Shown: piece after piece, positions 43,529-52,139 of the stretch | Layout: every line of letters begins with the position of its first letter | How positions within the stretch are numbered: the stretch's first letter is position 1 | NCBI RefSeq assembly: GCF_000306785.1 | Contig: NC_017955.1 | Span: 3,782,001 to 3,846,000, forward strand | Length of the DNA: 64,000 nucleotides | Reading direction: 5' to 3' | From: Modestobacter italicus | GTDB lineage: Bacteria; Actinomycetota; Actinomycetes; Mycobacteriales; Geodermatophilaceae | Made by a program: the position numbers and the translations under genes | Notes under the pieces: model-generated | Seen by the model: the letters and a program-made list of their open reading frames with translations, nothing else | The model's database searches: none | Told to the model about the DNA's origin: nothing

Positions 43529-44332
43529 TCAGTTGCGGCTGGCCAGCCGCCGGAAGCTGTCGGCGCGGGTGGCGGCGAAGCCGGCCAGCGCCACGGTGAC
43601 CAGCGCCCACACCACAGCGCTGCCCGGCTGCAGCACCACGGGCAGGCGAGTGGTGGCCAGGCTGGGCAGCACCACGACAAGCGCCCAGATCACGGCGAGC
43701 CCGACCGCGGCGCGCCGCACGCCGACGAGGGCACCTACGGCGATCGTGGCGGCGGTGAACGCCAGGCACGGCAGCAGAGCCAACGCCAGCGACGTCCCGG
43801 TACGGGCACCGGCCAGGGCGAGAGCCGGGACGACGACCGCCAGCACCGCCAGGGTCCGCCGCAGCAGCATCGTCATGCCGGCGACGGGTGTACCGGCGAT
43901 CAACTCCCAAGCCGGGTCGGCGCGCCGGCTCCAGGCGACCGCCACCCCGGGCAGCGGTGCCACCGGCGCGAGCAGGGGCACCAACGACGGCAGGTCCGGC
44001 CGCAGTGCTTCGAGCACGACCGCGCACCCCAGCACCGCCACCGTCATGGTGAGCCACGGCAGCAGCGTCCAGACCAGCCAGCGGCGTCGCACAGCCGACC
44101 AGGAGCGCTGCTGCGGAAGGGGGGCAGGGCCGGTGGCGATGCCGCGGTCCAGGGCAGCCGCGACCCGCTCCAGTAGGGCACGAGTGGGCTCGGGGGTGCT
44201 GCCGACCAAGTGGCCCCGGCAGCTCGCGCAGGTCTCGAGGTGCATCTCGATCGACCAGACGGTGGCGTCGTCGAGACCGCTGCCACCGCCGGCGTACCGG
44301 CCGATCACGGCGGGGTCGAGGTGAACGGTCAT
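43529..44332 (-). CDS. Zinc-finger transmembrane anti-sigma factor
   Basis: A 267-residue protein. The N-terminus carries the zinc-binding anti-sigma motif MHLETCASCRGHL (H-x3-C-x2-C) at about 30-42, followed by about six membrane spans (WLVWTLLPWLTMTVAVLG through AVVWALVTVALAGF). Anti-sigma factors of this type hold their ECF sigma factor at the membrane until a signal releases it. ATG 44332 overlaps the sigma stop as ATGA. The many spans are unusual, as most such factors have one, so it may sense membrane state or the exporter directly. Confidence 0.88.
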   Translation of the reverse strand: MTVHLDPAVIGRYAGGGSGLDDATVWSIEMHLETCASCRGHLVGSTPEPTRALLERVAAALDRGIATGPAPLPQQRSWSAVRRRWLVWTLLPWLTMTVAVLGCAVVLEALRPDLPSLVPLLAPVAPLPGVAVAWSRRADPAWELIAGTPVAGMTMLLRRTLAVLAVVVPALALAGARTGTSLALALLPCLAFTAATIAVGALVGVRRAAVGLAVIWALVVVLPSLATTRLPVVLQPGSAVVWALVTVALAGFAATRADSFRRLASRN

Positions 44333-44889
44333 GACAGTGCCTCCCGCAAAGCGATCCGGGCCCGCCGCGCGCGGGTCTTGACCGTGCCTTCCGGCACGCT
44401 GAGCAGCAGCGAGGTCTCCCGGACGGTGAGCCCGTCGAGGACCATCGCCCGCAGCACCTGCCGCAATTCCGGCGGCAGCTGGAGCAGCGCCTGCTCGAGC
44501 TCCTGACCGACGTGCCGGGCCATCACCTCGTCCTCGGCCGCGGGTGCGGTGATGTCGACGAGCGACACCTGCGGCACCTGCGCCTGCCGGGCGCGCCGCC
44601 GGAACGCGTCGACGAGACGGTTGGCGGCGATGGTCCACAACCAGCCCACGGCGCTGCCGGAGGCGGCCGACCCGGCGAAGCCGCCAGCCGCCCGCCACAC
44701 CGCGAGGTACGTCTCCTGCAGCACGTCGGCGACCACGTCGTCGTCGGCGCACCGGCGGCGCAGCCGCACCACCAGCCACGGCGACGTGCGCCGGTACAGC
44801 TCATCGAACGCCTGCCGGTCACCGGCAGCGGTGAGGCGCACGAGGCCTTCCTCGTCAACCGCGTCCAGGCTCCGTCTCACCCCCAGCAA
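44329..44889 (-). CDS. ECF sigma factor
   Basis: A 186-residue sigma-70 family factor. Region 2 (about 22-95) includes YRRTSPWLVVRLRRRC, VVADVLQETYLAVWR and VGWLWTIAANRLVDAFRR. Region 4 (about 125-180) includes LPPELRQVLRAMVLDGLT and the helix-turn-helix VPEGTVKTRARRARI. It is the first gene of the minus-strand operon that continues with its anti-sigma factor and an ABC exporter. ATG 44889 is the only sensible start. The 288 bases to the divergent EAL gene should carry both promoters. Confidence 0.95.
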   Translation of the reverse strand: MLGVRRSLDAVDEEGLVRLTAAGDRQAFDELYRRTSPWLVVRLRRRCADDDVVADVLQETYLAVWRAAGGFAGSAASGSAVGWLWTIAANRLVDAFRRRARQAQVPQVSLVDITAPAAEDEVMARHVGQELEQALLQLPPELRQVLRAMVLDGLTVRETSLLLSVPEGTVKTRARRARIALREALS

Positions 44890-45177
44890 GACGACGGCAC
44901 GTCTCTCCCGGTTCTCACGCAGCTATGACCTGCGTCACACGACGCCTACGACACCGTCTCGGCCGACCTCGACCGGCAGCATCGAATCGCTTCTCAGCTC
45001 ACCGCCCGGCCACCACGACCTTGTTCCCTGGAGTTTGCTACCGGCGCGATGTCGGCGCCGTACAAGACCATGTCGAGGCCCAGCAGCCACCGCCGTAGTG
45101 CTCGGTGGCTCACTCACCGGAGGTAGGTGAGTGATCTTCCTTTACACCTCGGTACCTCCAACGCCGAAGAGACGTGA

Positions 45178-47040
45178 GTGTCTGCCTCTGGTGCCTTCGT
45201 CGCCGTCCCCGCGCATGCGCCATCCGGATCACGAGCGACAGCCGCTGACCGGGGACCCGGGTCGATGCTGGGAGCGGCCGTTGCAGCGCTGGCCCGGCAG
45301 TCACAGGTGAGTCGACTGCTGGACACCACTCCCCCGGTGGCGACCGACCGTGCACTGGCACGCATGGGCGGAGCGTTCTACCTGGCCGGCGCGATCATCG
45401 CCGCGGGTCTCGTCGCGTGGGCGAGCGAGATCGCCCACCGGCCGATCATCACTGCCCTCGGCACGGTCGTGGCTGCCCTCGGCGCCTTGGTCCTCACTGA
45501 GGTCGTGCACCTGTCGCCTGCAGGCCGGCGATTGATGAACATCGGTGGCAGCACGATCATCTCAGTCGTCGCCGTGTTGGCAGGGCCAGGCACCGGCAGT
45601 GGGGCATTGCTCTGGCTGTTCGCTTTCGTACCCGTGGACGCGTTCCTGTTCTTCGCGTGGCGGTGGGCCCTGCCCATGTTGGGTTGGACGGCCGTCTGCA
45701 GCGCCATTGCGGTCTTTGCGGGAGGCGCGGCAAGTCCCGCGCAGTGGGTCGCAGGAATGTCGGTCGGCTGTGTGGTGTCTGTCGGCATCGGATGGCTCGT
45801 GCGCGCAGCTGCCGCCGCCGAACAGGACCCGGGTACGGGAATGCTTCGAGGGAGGGCGTTCGCCAGTGCTGTTGCGGCTCAGGCTGAAGATGCGGACCGG
45901 ACAGGGTTCGGTTTCTCGCTGGCCAACGTCTATCTCGACACCGCGAGCGACGGCCTCGGGCCACGACCGGTCAGTCGAACTGACGTAGAGAGCCACGTAC
46001 GCCTTCTTGCCCGCCGATGGCAGGAGGCTGCACCCACCGGCGCCGTGTGGGGGCGCGTCGGCGCCGCCGACTTCACCCTCCTGTGGACGGCGCCCACTGG
46101 CTTGGACGAGTACCTGCACACCGTGCTCGATCTGGCTCGCCCCGAATTTCCCGCCGCCATTGGCGTCGTTGACTGGCAACCTGGCGCCACCGCGCTGCAG
46201 TTGCAAGCCCAAGCGCTCGCCGCTGGCGACTACAGCATCTGCGCTGGTGGTGACCAGGTCACCCGAGCCGGGCTCGTTGGCACACAGGTTGCGGAACTGC
46301 GCGCGGCCTTGGCTGCCGGGCAACTCCTCCCTCACTACCAGCCGATCGTCGACGTCGCGACCGGACGTGTCCGCGGCGCCGAAGCGCTCGCCCGCTGGGC
46401 ACATCCCGATCGCGGGCTGCTGCTGCCCTCGGACTTCATCGGCCTTGCGGAACAGTCTGGGCTGATCGATGACCTCGGCGACACGATCCTGCGTCAGGCA
46501 TGTCGTGATGCTGCCTCATGGCCCCAGCACAAGACCCTGAAGATCAGCGTCAACGTCTCCGGTGATCAGCTTCGCCGCGATGACTTTCCAGACCGCGTGC
46601 TCGCACACCTGCGCGCGGCTCACCTCCCCGCGCACCAGCTGGTACTGGAAGTCACCGAGAGCACCCTTGCCGGGGATGACCCAGGCGCCCATGAGGCTTT
46701 GCGGCGGCTGCGTGCAGCCGGCGTCCAAGTAGCGATCGATGACTTCGGAACGGGATGGTCGAACCTCACACGCCTGGCTGCGCTTCCGGTGGACGTCTTG
46801 AAGATCGACCGCGCGTTCGTCGTCGACGCTGGGCACGACCTGCGCGCGCAGGCCATGCTCGATGCCCTATTCGCCTTGGCCCATCGCCTGGGGCTGCGCA
46901 CGGTTACAGAAGGCATCGAGAACCATGACCAGGCTGATGTTGTGACGCTCAGCGGCGCCGGTGAAGGTCAAGGTTGGCTCTACGGACGCCCCGTCCCTGC
47001 CGCGTCCTTCGCCGCTTCCCTCCGCGACTCCACAGATTGA
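45178..47040 (+). CDS. Membrane EAL-domain protein with degenerate GGDEF
   Basis: About 620 residues. Five or six membrane spans (about 65-205, for example AFYLAGAIIAAGLVAWAS; PMLGWTAVCSAIAVFAGG; VGCVVSVGIGWLVRAA), a degenerate GGDEF region (about 210-360) in which the signature is replaced by GAADFTLLW, and an EAL domain (about 370-615). The EAL residues are intact: AEALARW, NVSGD, EVTES, IDDFGTGWSN, KIDRAF, TEGIEN. It is expected to degrade cyclic di-GMP, with the dead GGDEF domain as a possible GTP-sensing regulator. GTG 45178 is the listed start; a later one at 45268 would still keep all spans. Confidence 0.92.
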   Translation: MSASGAFVAVPAHAPSGSRATAADRGPGSMLGAAVAALARQSQVSRLLDTTPPVATDRALARMGGAFYLAGAIIAAGLVAWASEIAHRPIITALGTVVAALGALVLTEVVHLSPAGRRLMNIGGSTIISVVAVLAGPGTGSGALLWLFAFVPVDAFLFFAWRWALPMLGWTAVCSAIAVFAGGAASPAQWVAGMSVGCVVSVGIGWLVRAAAAAEQDPGTGMLRGRAFASAVAAQAEDADRTGFGFSLANVYLDTASDGLGPRPVSRTDVESHVRLLARRWQEAAPTGAVWGRVGAADFTLLWTAPTGLDEYLHTVLDLARPEFPAAIGVVDWQPGATALQLQAQALAAGDYSICAGGDQVTRAGLVGTQVAELRAALAAGQLLPHYQPIVDVATGRVRGAEALARWAHPDRGLLLPSDFIGLAEQSGLIDDLGDTILRQACRDAASWPQHKTLKISVNVSGDQLRRDDFPDRVLAHLRAAHLPAHQLVLEVTESTLAGDDPGAHEALRRLRAAGVQVAIDDFGTGWSNLTRLAALPVDVLKIDRAFVVDAGHDLRAQAMLDALFALAHRLGLRTVTEGIENHDQADVVTLSGAGEGQGWLYGRPVPAASFAASLRDSTD

Positions 47041-47230
47041 GATGACAGGCCAACACGCCCACCGCCGCCTGTAGGGCCATCATGAGGTCGGCTGTGGCCG
47101 GCAGCCGACCCGCGCCACCGCCTTGCCCGGCTGGTCGCACGCCTAGAACCATCACCGCAGCCACACCGCACTCTGCCGGCAATCCACCGATCAACAGCAC
47201 CAGTCTCATCAACGCTGCCGGGCATCACAG

Positions 47231-48112
47231 CTAGCAGGTTCGGTGCAGCTGTTCTCGTCGATTGATCCAGGTAGCCAATTGCGGTGTGGGAGAAGTCAGC
47301 GGTGAGATCACGCACTTCAGCACCTCATCGGCCAACGCCGTCGGAACAATCTGGTCCGAGAAGAGCCACTGGTGGACCACGGGGTCGCTGGCTGCGTCCG
47401 CGACCGCGCTGCCCCTGATGAACGTGTCCCGGTCTCCGTTGCAGGGTGTCCACCGATCCCAGGTTCGGGCGAACGCCGACTTCCACGCTTCGAGAGGTCC
47501 CGTGGAGAACGCCGACAGCGCGCCGAAGTCACGCGGAAGCGACAACGTCACCGTGCCCAGTGGCCCGTTCACCGCTCCGATGAGCCAGCGCAGCAGCACA
47601 AGGGCATCTTCCTCGAGTGATCCGGTGTCGGGAGTCTCGATCGACGACGAGCCCAGATCCCGCAGAGCCTCAGCGACCAGATCCGGCATGGTGCTCCATC
47701 GGCGATAGATCGTGGCCCTACCGACGCCCGCCGTGGCCGCCACGCCATCGACGGTCACGCCTGCGTAACCGTCGTCGATGAGCACCTGGATGACGGCAGA
47801 CTTGATGGCCTCGTCCTTCGAGCTGTCCCGGGGTCGGCCTCTTCGTCGGGATGGATCGTCTGGGCGGCTGGCGGAAGCCGACGTAGTGCTCCCTGGCCGA
47901 CGCCAGCTGGGCCGCTCGTGACTTGGTAGACGTTGAGCCCCGGCCGGCTTCTCGACTGGAGACGAGTGGGAAGCGCTTGACGCCGTCATCGCACGAAGCA
48001 GGTCAGATTCCCTCCTCTCACAGGGGCTGGTCGGCCGCTCGTCGGGCGACACCGGAGGTGTGACGGACTCGGCAAAGGCCTGCGCCGCGTTGCCCGACGA
48101 AGAGAAACTCAT
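47231..48112 (-). CDS. TetR-family transcriptional regulator with long N-terminus
   Basis: A 293-residue regulator. The helix-turn-helix lies unusually far in (about 90-140): AIKSAVIQVLIDDGYAGVTV, then AATAGVGRATIYRRW. The ligand-binding part follows (about 145-290, LEEDALVLLRWLIGAVNG). The first 80 residues are Ser/Pro/Arg-rich and look disordered. ATG 48112 has GGAGGG 7 bases upstream, which favours the long form; ATG 47989 would remove half of the extension. No obvious target gene is adjacent, though the EAL gene converges from the other side. Confidence 0.85.
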   Translation of the reverse strand: MSFSSSGNAAQAFAESVTPPVSPDERPTSPCERRESDLLRAMTASSASHSSPVEKPAGAQRLPSHERPSWRRPGSTTSASASRPDDPSRRRGRPRDSSKDEAIKSAVIQVLIDDGYAGVTVDGVAATAGVGRATIYRRWSTMPDLVAEALRDLGSSSIETPDTGSLEEDALVLLRWLIGAVNGPLGTVTLSLPRDFGALSAFSTGPLEAWKSAFARTWDRWTPCNGDRDTFIRGSAVADAASDPVVHQWLFSDQIVPTALADEVLKCVISPLTSPTPQLATWINRREQLHRTC

Positions 48113-48499
48113 GACGTGCCCTCCGCCGCCTTCCAAACTGAGCGTGACGGCGAGGATCCGCCGCGCTTCACGCAATTGAAGTTCCCGACCACTGTTGACA
48201 GCGTCGGTCGAGCACTAGCGATGTTGAGTCCAGCGCCAGCACAGCTGACAGGACCCGACTCGCAGTGAAGAGGAGACTCGCTGGCCGGAGCTGCCAGCGT
48301 TGGTTCTCAGGTGTCGACTGCGCGCTCGGCAGTGACTGCCGCTCCCGCACCTGCGTTCGGCTCTCCGAGATGCGCAACAACGGAACTCGACGCGGCGAGG
48401 TGAGGCCCGCGCCGCCAAGGCCGCGATGAGTCCACATCCAGCCTCCTGCGGATGAACGTTCTCGATCGCCGACGCCGAATGACTCGCGAACACCTCTGC

Positions 48500-48654
48500 C
48501 TCCCGGTCATCCTCATCGAGAAGACGCGCCACTGGCCCCGGCGCCAAGACGCGCTCAGCCGCATGACGCCCGTCAGGTGCGAGACACTGAACCAGGCCGC
48601 TCACGCGTCCTCACCGCCTCTACCGCACCAGCTCAACTGAGGTCCGGCAGTCCC
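48500..48654 (+). pseudogene. IS3 remnant: OrfB C-terminus plus terminal repeat
   Basis: The plus frame reads LPVILIEKTRHWPRRQDALS then RMTPVRCETLNQAAHAS, matching the C-terminus of the IS3 transposase at 18971. About 35 bases later comes AGCTCAACTGAGGTCCGGCA followed by GTCCC, which matches that IS's terminal inverted repeat (CAGTTGAC, GGCAGTCCC). So one end of an old IS3 copy survives here; the other end is missing. The DinB-like gene starts 57 bases further on. Confidence 0.75.
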
Positions 48655-48710
48655 CGCAGATCTCGTCATCGATGAGCTGCTCACTCTCTTCGAGTCCCTG
48701 GAGGCAATGG

Positions 48711-49202
48711 ATGACCCACCCCGCGGTGCGCTCCGATACCGCCGTCGTCGTGGACGTCCGCGCTCAGCTGGACGCGGCCCTGGACCACTACCGAGCGATA
48801 CTCCACGACTGTCTGGACGGATTGAGCGAGGAGGAGGCGCGGAGGTCGCTCGTGCCATCGAGGACCACCTTGCTGGGTCTGGTCAAGCACGTCACCTATG
48901 TAGAGACGTTCTACTTGCAGCATCGCGTCACCGGACAGCCGCTCAGCGAGCTCGGGGTGGCATCGACGCCGGATCGGTCATTCGTGCTGACGCAGGAGGA
49001 CACCATCGCCTCGGTCCGGCAGGCCCACACCACTGCCTGTCGGCACTCCCGGGATGCCGCAGCCGACCTGGCCTTCGGGGGCACGGTCCACGGTCGGGAC
49101 GAGCAGTCGGTGGTGAGCGTCTATCTCCGGTTGCTGCACGACCTCGTGCACCACTGCGGCCACGCCGACATCCTGCGCGAGCAAGTTCTGGCCGCCCGGT
49201 GA
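48711..49202 (+). CDS. DinB-like protein (DUF664 type)
   Basis: A 163-residue helical-bundle protein of the DinB superfamily. It opens with VRAQLDAALDHYRAILHDCL and shows LSEEEARRSLVPSRTTLLGL, followed by VKHVTYVETFYLQHR with the first metal-type histidine and, near the end, LRLLHDLVHHCGHADILRE with the histidine pair. The His triad of DinB is therefore present. Members include mycothiol-dependent enzymes; the substrate here is unknown. ATG 48711 follows GGAGG by 6 bases, which decides the start against 48672. Confidence 0.9.
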   Translation: MTHPAVRSDTAVVVDVRAQLDAALDHYRAILHDCLDGLSEEEARRSLVPSRTTLLGLVKHVTYVETFYLQHRVTGQPLSELGVASTPDRSFVLTQEDTIASVRQAHTTACRHSRDAAADLAFGGTVHGRDEQSVVSVYLRLLHDLVHHCGHADILREQVLAAR

Positions 49203-49743
49203 AGCCGTCGGAGATGTAGGAGCACTACTGTTCGCCGGGCCAAGAAATGGAGCGCTCAGCTCAACGCGAGCCTGGTCGACAACCCTTCGACTTGGACATC
49301 AAGCCGCGCGGCGACCGACCGCACTGCTGGTCACCGCGCTGGTCAAGGCCAACACCAGTCAGTTGCCACGGTCCACCGGCCGAGCCACTTCGAGGTCTCC
49401 CCCGCGAGGAAGATCCCGACGTCCGTCTCCAGTGATCATGATCGCCGACCACGGACACGTACGCGCGAAAGAAGCGGCGGCCGGTCGCGCGATGGAGCAG
49501 CATGGGCGTCGACGATGCGCCAGACCTGGACCGGCCCTTCGTTGCGCCGCCGCTTCGCGCTCAGCCTTGAGCTGCTGTTACTACCGCTTGTCGATCTTGC
49601 GACCGCCGCCTGAATCTTGGCCACCCGGATGGCCGCTGATGCTCACCCGTTGGCCGGTGGCGCTTCGGTCGGCGTTCGACGAGCTGTCAGCGACATCCGC
49701 GGTGCGGCCCGGGTGGAGCGCCGGCCGGGCAGCGGCTCCAGCA
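49203..49743. other. Intergenic stretch without supported gene
   Basis: About 540 bases lie between the DinB-like gene and the end of the Asp23 cluster, which is transcribed toward it. Short frames are present on both strands, but none resembles a protein family or has a good ribosome binding site. No hairpin strong enough to call a terminator was seen. Confidence 0.45.
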
Positions 49744-50316
49744 TCAGCGAAGGCCACGTCCAGCTGATCGGCTGGCGCTGGGGCGCAGCTCCACGTCCAC
49801 AGGCAGGTCCGGGTCGTCGACTGCTCGGCGGGCGTGGGCGACCACCCGGTCCTCCACAGCAGCGCGCACCTCGGCTATGTCGGCGTACTCGGCGAGGTCG
49901 ACGCTCAGCGCAAGCCGCTGTCCGCGCCGGTCGCGCAGATGCGCTGATGCGCCGACGACTCCACGGAGCTGCTCGGTCTCGGTCTCCACCGCCTCGGTGA
50001 GGGCACCCCCGTGCAGGGTGGTGAGCCCGTCGCGGTCGTCGGTGGTCAGGTCCACCTCGCCGACCCGGTCGGTGCGCAGCTGAGCCAGCAGCCAGCTGAG
50101 GGCGAGCAGGGCGATGAGCAGGCACACCGCAGCGACGGCCCACCAAAACCACGGCTGGTCAGCGGCGAGGTCGCGCATGCCCTGGGGCACCAGCGGGTGC
50201 TGCCCGTCGCCGAACGCGCCGAAGCTGTAGGCCAGCCCCAGCCCGCCGGAGACGAGCAGGAGCACGCCGAGCGAGGTGAGCAGAGTGCGGTTGACGCCGT
50301 TGACGCGGGAGCTCAT
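49744..50316 (-). CDS. amaP: AmaP-like membrane anchor for Asp23
   Basis: A 190-residue protein with two membrane spans: about 10-32 (LLTSLGVLLLVSGGLGLAYS) and 58-82 (FWWAVAAVCLLIALLALSWLL). A cytoplasmic domain follows (about 85-190; GALTEAVETETEQLRGV; LALSVDLAEYADIAEVRAAV). The layout is that of AmaP, the alkaline shock response membrane anchor, which holds Asp23 at the membrane in Firmicutes. It is the last gene of the minus-strand Asp23 cluster and overlaps the preceding stop by 4 bases. Confidence 0.85.
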   Translation of the reverse strand: MSSRVNGVNRTLLTSLGVLLLVSGGLGLAYSFGAFGDGQHPLVPQGMRDLAADQPWFWWAVAAVCLLIALLALSWLLAQLRTDRVGEVDLTTDDRDGLTTLHGGALTEAVETETEQLRGVVGASAHLRDRRGQRLALSVDLAEYADIAEVRAAVEDRVVAHARRAVDDPDLPVDVELRPSASRSAGRGLR

Positions 50317-50840
50317 CGGGACTTCTCCTGGGAGACGGTGACGCGGGGACGCAGGACACCGGTGAGGCTCAGTTCAGCCAGGCGCTCGGTGACCGCGGCG
50401 GTGACTGGTTGCTGCAGGTCCCCGGACCGGACGGCGGTGCTCGCCTTCACCGTCACCTTCCTCCGGCCGACCTTCGCCCGCGCGCTGCGCACGCCATCGG
50501 CGCGCCGAGCGGAGGTGACGAGGGAACGCTCGAGGCCGCGGCGGGAGGCGGTGACCTGCACACCGTCGGTGCGGGCCGGCAGCGGGATGGACCCGGGCTT
50601 GCCACGGCCCAGACCGACGAGCAGCAGCAGCAGGCCGAGGACCACCAGGCCGATGAGGACGGCGCGGACGACGCCGCCGCCGAAGCTCTCACCGGTCAGC
50701 GACTGCGCCCACTGCTGGTGCGGGATCAACCAGGACGGGCGGTCCAGGACGGCCAGGACGATCTCGACGACCGCGAGCAGCCCACCCAGGAACAGACCCA
50801 GGGCCAGCAGGGTGGCCAGTACCCGGTTCAGCACGTGCAC
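50313..50840 (-). CDS. Membrane protein of the Asp23 cluster (DUF6286-like)
   Basis: A 175-residue protein with two membrane spans (about 5-30, VLATLLALGLFLGGLLAVVE; 58-78, VVRAVLIGLVVLGLLLLLVG) and a C-terminal domain (about 95-170; QVTASRRGLERSLVTSARR) that follows the Asp23/AmaP pattern of beta strands. GTG 50840 lies 7 bases after GGAGG, which sets the start within a much longer open frame. It is probably a second membrane partner of the Asp23-like proteins encoded around it. Confidence 0.8.
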   Translation of the reverse strand: MHVLNRVLATLLALGLFLGGLLAVVEIVLAVLDRPSWLIPHQQWAQSLTGESFGGGVVRAVLIGLVVLGLLLLLVGLGRGKPGSIPLPARTDGVQVTASRRGLERSLVTSARRADGVRSARAKVGRRKVTVKASTAVRSGDLQQPVTAAVTERLAELSLTGVLRPRVTVSQEKSR

Positions 50841-50871
50841 GTGGGTTCCTCCGGGGACAGGGTGGGGGCGG

Positions 50872-51321
50872 TCACTGGACGCGCCGCCGGGTGGACGCGG
50901 GGGCGGTGAGGCTGACCACGTCGATGTCGACGTGCGCCACCTGGACCCCAGTGATGCGTTCGACGTCCTCGCGGACCTGCTGGCGCAACCGGGCAGCGAC
51001 CGTGCGCACCGATGCCGGCCAGCCGATGGCCACCGACGCCTCGACCGTGGCGGTGTGCCCGTCCACCCGGGCGTCGACCGACGCCTCACGGTCCTCCCGT
51101 GCGCCGCCGACGGCGATGCCGAGCACCCGGCGGGGCGCAGCGCTGGCGCCGTCGACCAGGGTGACCGCGTAGCCGGCGACACGCTCGACCACCTTGTCGG
51201 CGACGCTCAGGCTGCCACGGTCGGCGGGGTCACCCAGCTCGGGGAAGGCACTGCCGACATCGGCCGGGGTCTGCGAGCCCACCGGAGCAGACCCGGGCTG
51301 CTCGGTCAGTGCGGTGCTCAC
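50872..51321 (-). CDS. Asp23/Gls24 family envelope stress protein
   Basis: A 149-residue cytoplasmic protein of the Asp23/Gls24 family. It contains SVADKVVERVAGYAVTLVDG, ASVDARVDGHTATVEASVAI and a closing ITGVQVAHVDIDVVSLT, the strand pattern of the fold. Asp23 proteins form a layer under the membrane and respond to envelope stress. Its start overlaps the stop of the small membrane protein gene upstream. Confidence 0.88.
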   Translation of the reverse strand: MSTALTEQPGSAPVGSQTPADVGSAFPELGDPADRGSLSVADKVVERVAGYAVTLVDGASAAPRRVLGIAVGGAREDREASVDARVDGHTATVEASVAIGWPASVRTVAARLRQQVREDVERITGVQVAHVDIDVVSLTAPASTRRRVQ

Positions 51322-51494
51322 CGGGAGCCGCCGCCGAGGTAGCGGGTGAGGTCGAGCTGGCCAGCGGCGACCTTGCCGACGATGAAGCCGACGGCGCCCA
51401 GCAGGGCGGTGCCGAGGAAGGCGTCGAAGCCTCCGATGACCCAGGCGAGGCCGAGCAGTAGGCCGGTGAGCAGGCCGATGACGGACGGGGGCAT
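51318..51494 (-). CDS. Small DUF2273-like membrane protein
   Basis: A 58-residue protein with two short hydrophobic segments: VIGLLTGLLLGLAWVIGGF and LGTALLGAVGFIVGKVAAG, then QLDLTRYLGG. This is the pattern of DUF2273, a small membrane protein that accompanies Asp23 and AmaP genes. ATG 51494 follows GGAGG closely, which favours it over the in-frame ATG 51533. It is coupled to the next Asp23 gene by a 4-base overlap. Confidence 0.85.
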   Translation of the reverse strand: MPPSVIGLLTGLLLGLAWVIGGFDAFLGTALLGAVGFIVGKVAAGQLDLTRYLGGGSR

Positions 51495-51529
51495 GAGGTC
51501 CTCCAGGACCGAGGTGGGACGGGGATGGG

Positions 51530-51778
51530 TCACTGCACGCGTGGTGGACGGCGCCGCCGCCGGTACCAGGCGGTCACCCGGGCGAGGCCGCGGGGCCGCC
51601 GGGCGAACCGGACCTCCTCCCCGAGGGGGGTGGACGCCGCCGCGGGGCGACGTCCCCCCTCCTCGAAGGAGGTCAGCGCCTGGATGAACTGATCGGGGTC
51701 ACCACCGAGGTCGGGGTGGTGGGCCTTGAGCAGCCGGCGACGCCGGCGGCGTTCCTCCGGTCCGGGGGCAGGGGACAT
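51530..51778 (-). CDS. Small J-domain-like protein
   Basis: An 82-residue basic protein. Its N-terminal half reads ERRRRRRLLKAHHPDLGGDP then DQFIQALTSFEEG, with the HPD tripeptide of DnaJ J-domains and the helix that follows it; the first helix of a full J-domain is short. The C-terminal half is Arg-rich (VRFARRPRGLARVTAWYRRR). It may recruit an Hsp70 chaperone to the Asp23 complex, or the HPD may be a relic; neither is proven. ATG 51778 starts right before the helix. Confidence 0.72.
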   Translation of the reverse strand: MSPAPGPEERRRRRRLLKAHHPDLGGDPDQFIQALTSFEEGGRRPAAASTPLGEEVRFARRPRGLARVTAWYRRRRRPPRVQ

Positions 51779-51794
51779 CGGGTGCGCCGCCGGC

Positions 51795-52139
51795 TCAGGC
51801 CGGGGACGCCGCCGGCAGGGCCGGCGGCTGCTCGGTGAGCAGCTGCAGGTCGGCGACGTGGACGTCGACGCGCCGCCCGCCGGCCAGTGGTGCGACCGCG
51901 GTACGCACCTGGTCGGCCAGCAGGGTGATCGGGATCCCGTGCGCGCCGACGACGGACACCGCGATCCGGTCGTCGTCGAGGTGCACACCCTCGACCCGGC
52001 GTCCGGGCAGGTACGTCACCGTTCGGTGGACCAGCCCACCGGGGTGCAGGCCGGCCACGGCCGGGCAGCCGAGCACGGCGGTGGCCACCGCGTCGGCCGC
52101 GGCGGCCTCCGCCGTCGACGGGTCGGCGGGGGTGCTCAT
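51795..52139 (-). CDS. Asp23-like protein, short and divergent
   Basis: A 114-residue protein resembling one Asp23 module: VATAVLGCPAVAGLHPGGLV, RRVEGVHLDDDRIAVSVVGA, then GIPITLLADQVRTAVAPLAG and VDVHVADLQLL. The strand order fits the family, but conservation is weaker than in its neighbours. ATG 52139 overlaps the previous stop by 4 bases. The repeated Asp23-like genes in this cluster suggest a hetero-oligomer. Confidence 0.78.
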   Translation of the reverse strand: MSTPADPSTAEAAAADAVATAVLGCPAVAGLHPGGLVHRTVTYLPGRRVEGVHLDDDRIAVSVVGAHGIPITLLADQVRTAVAPLAGGRRVDVHVADLQLLTEQPPALPAASPA

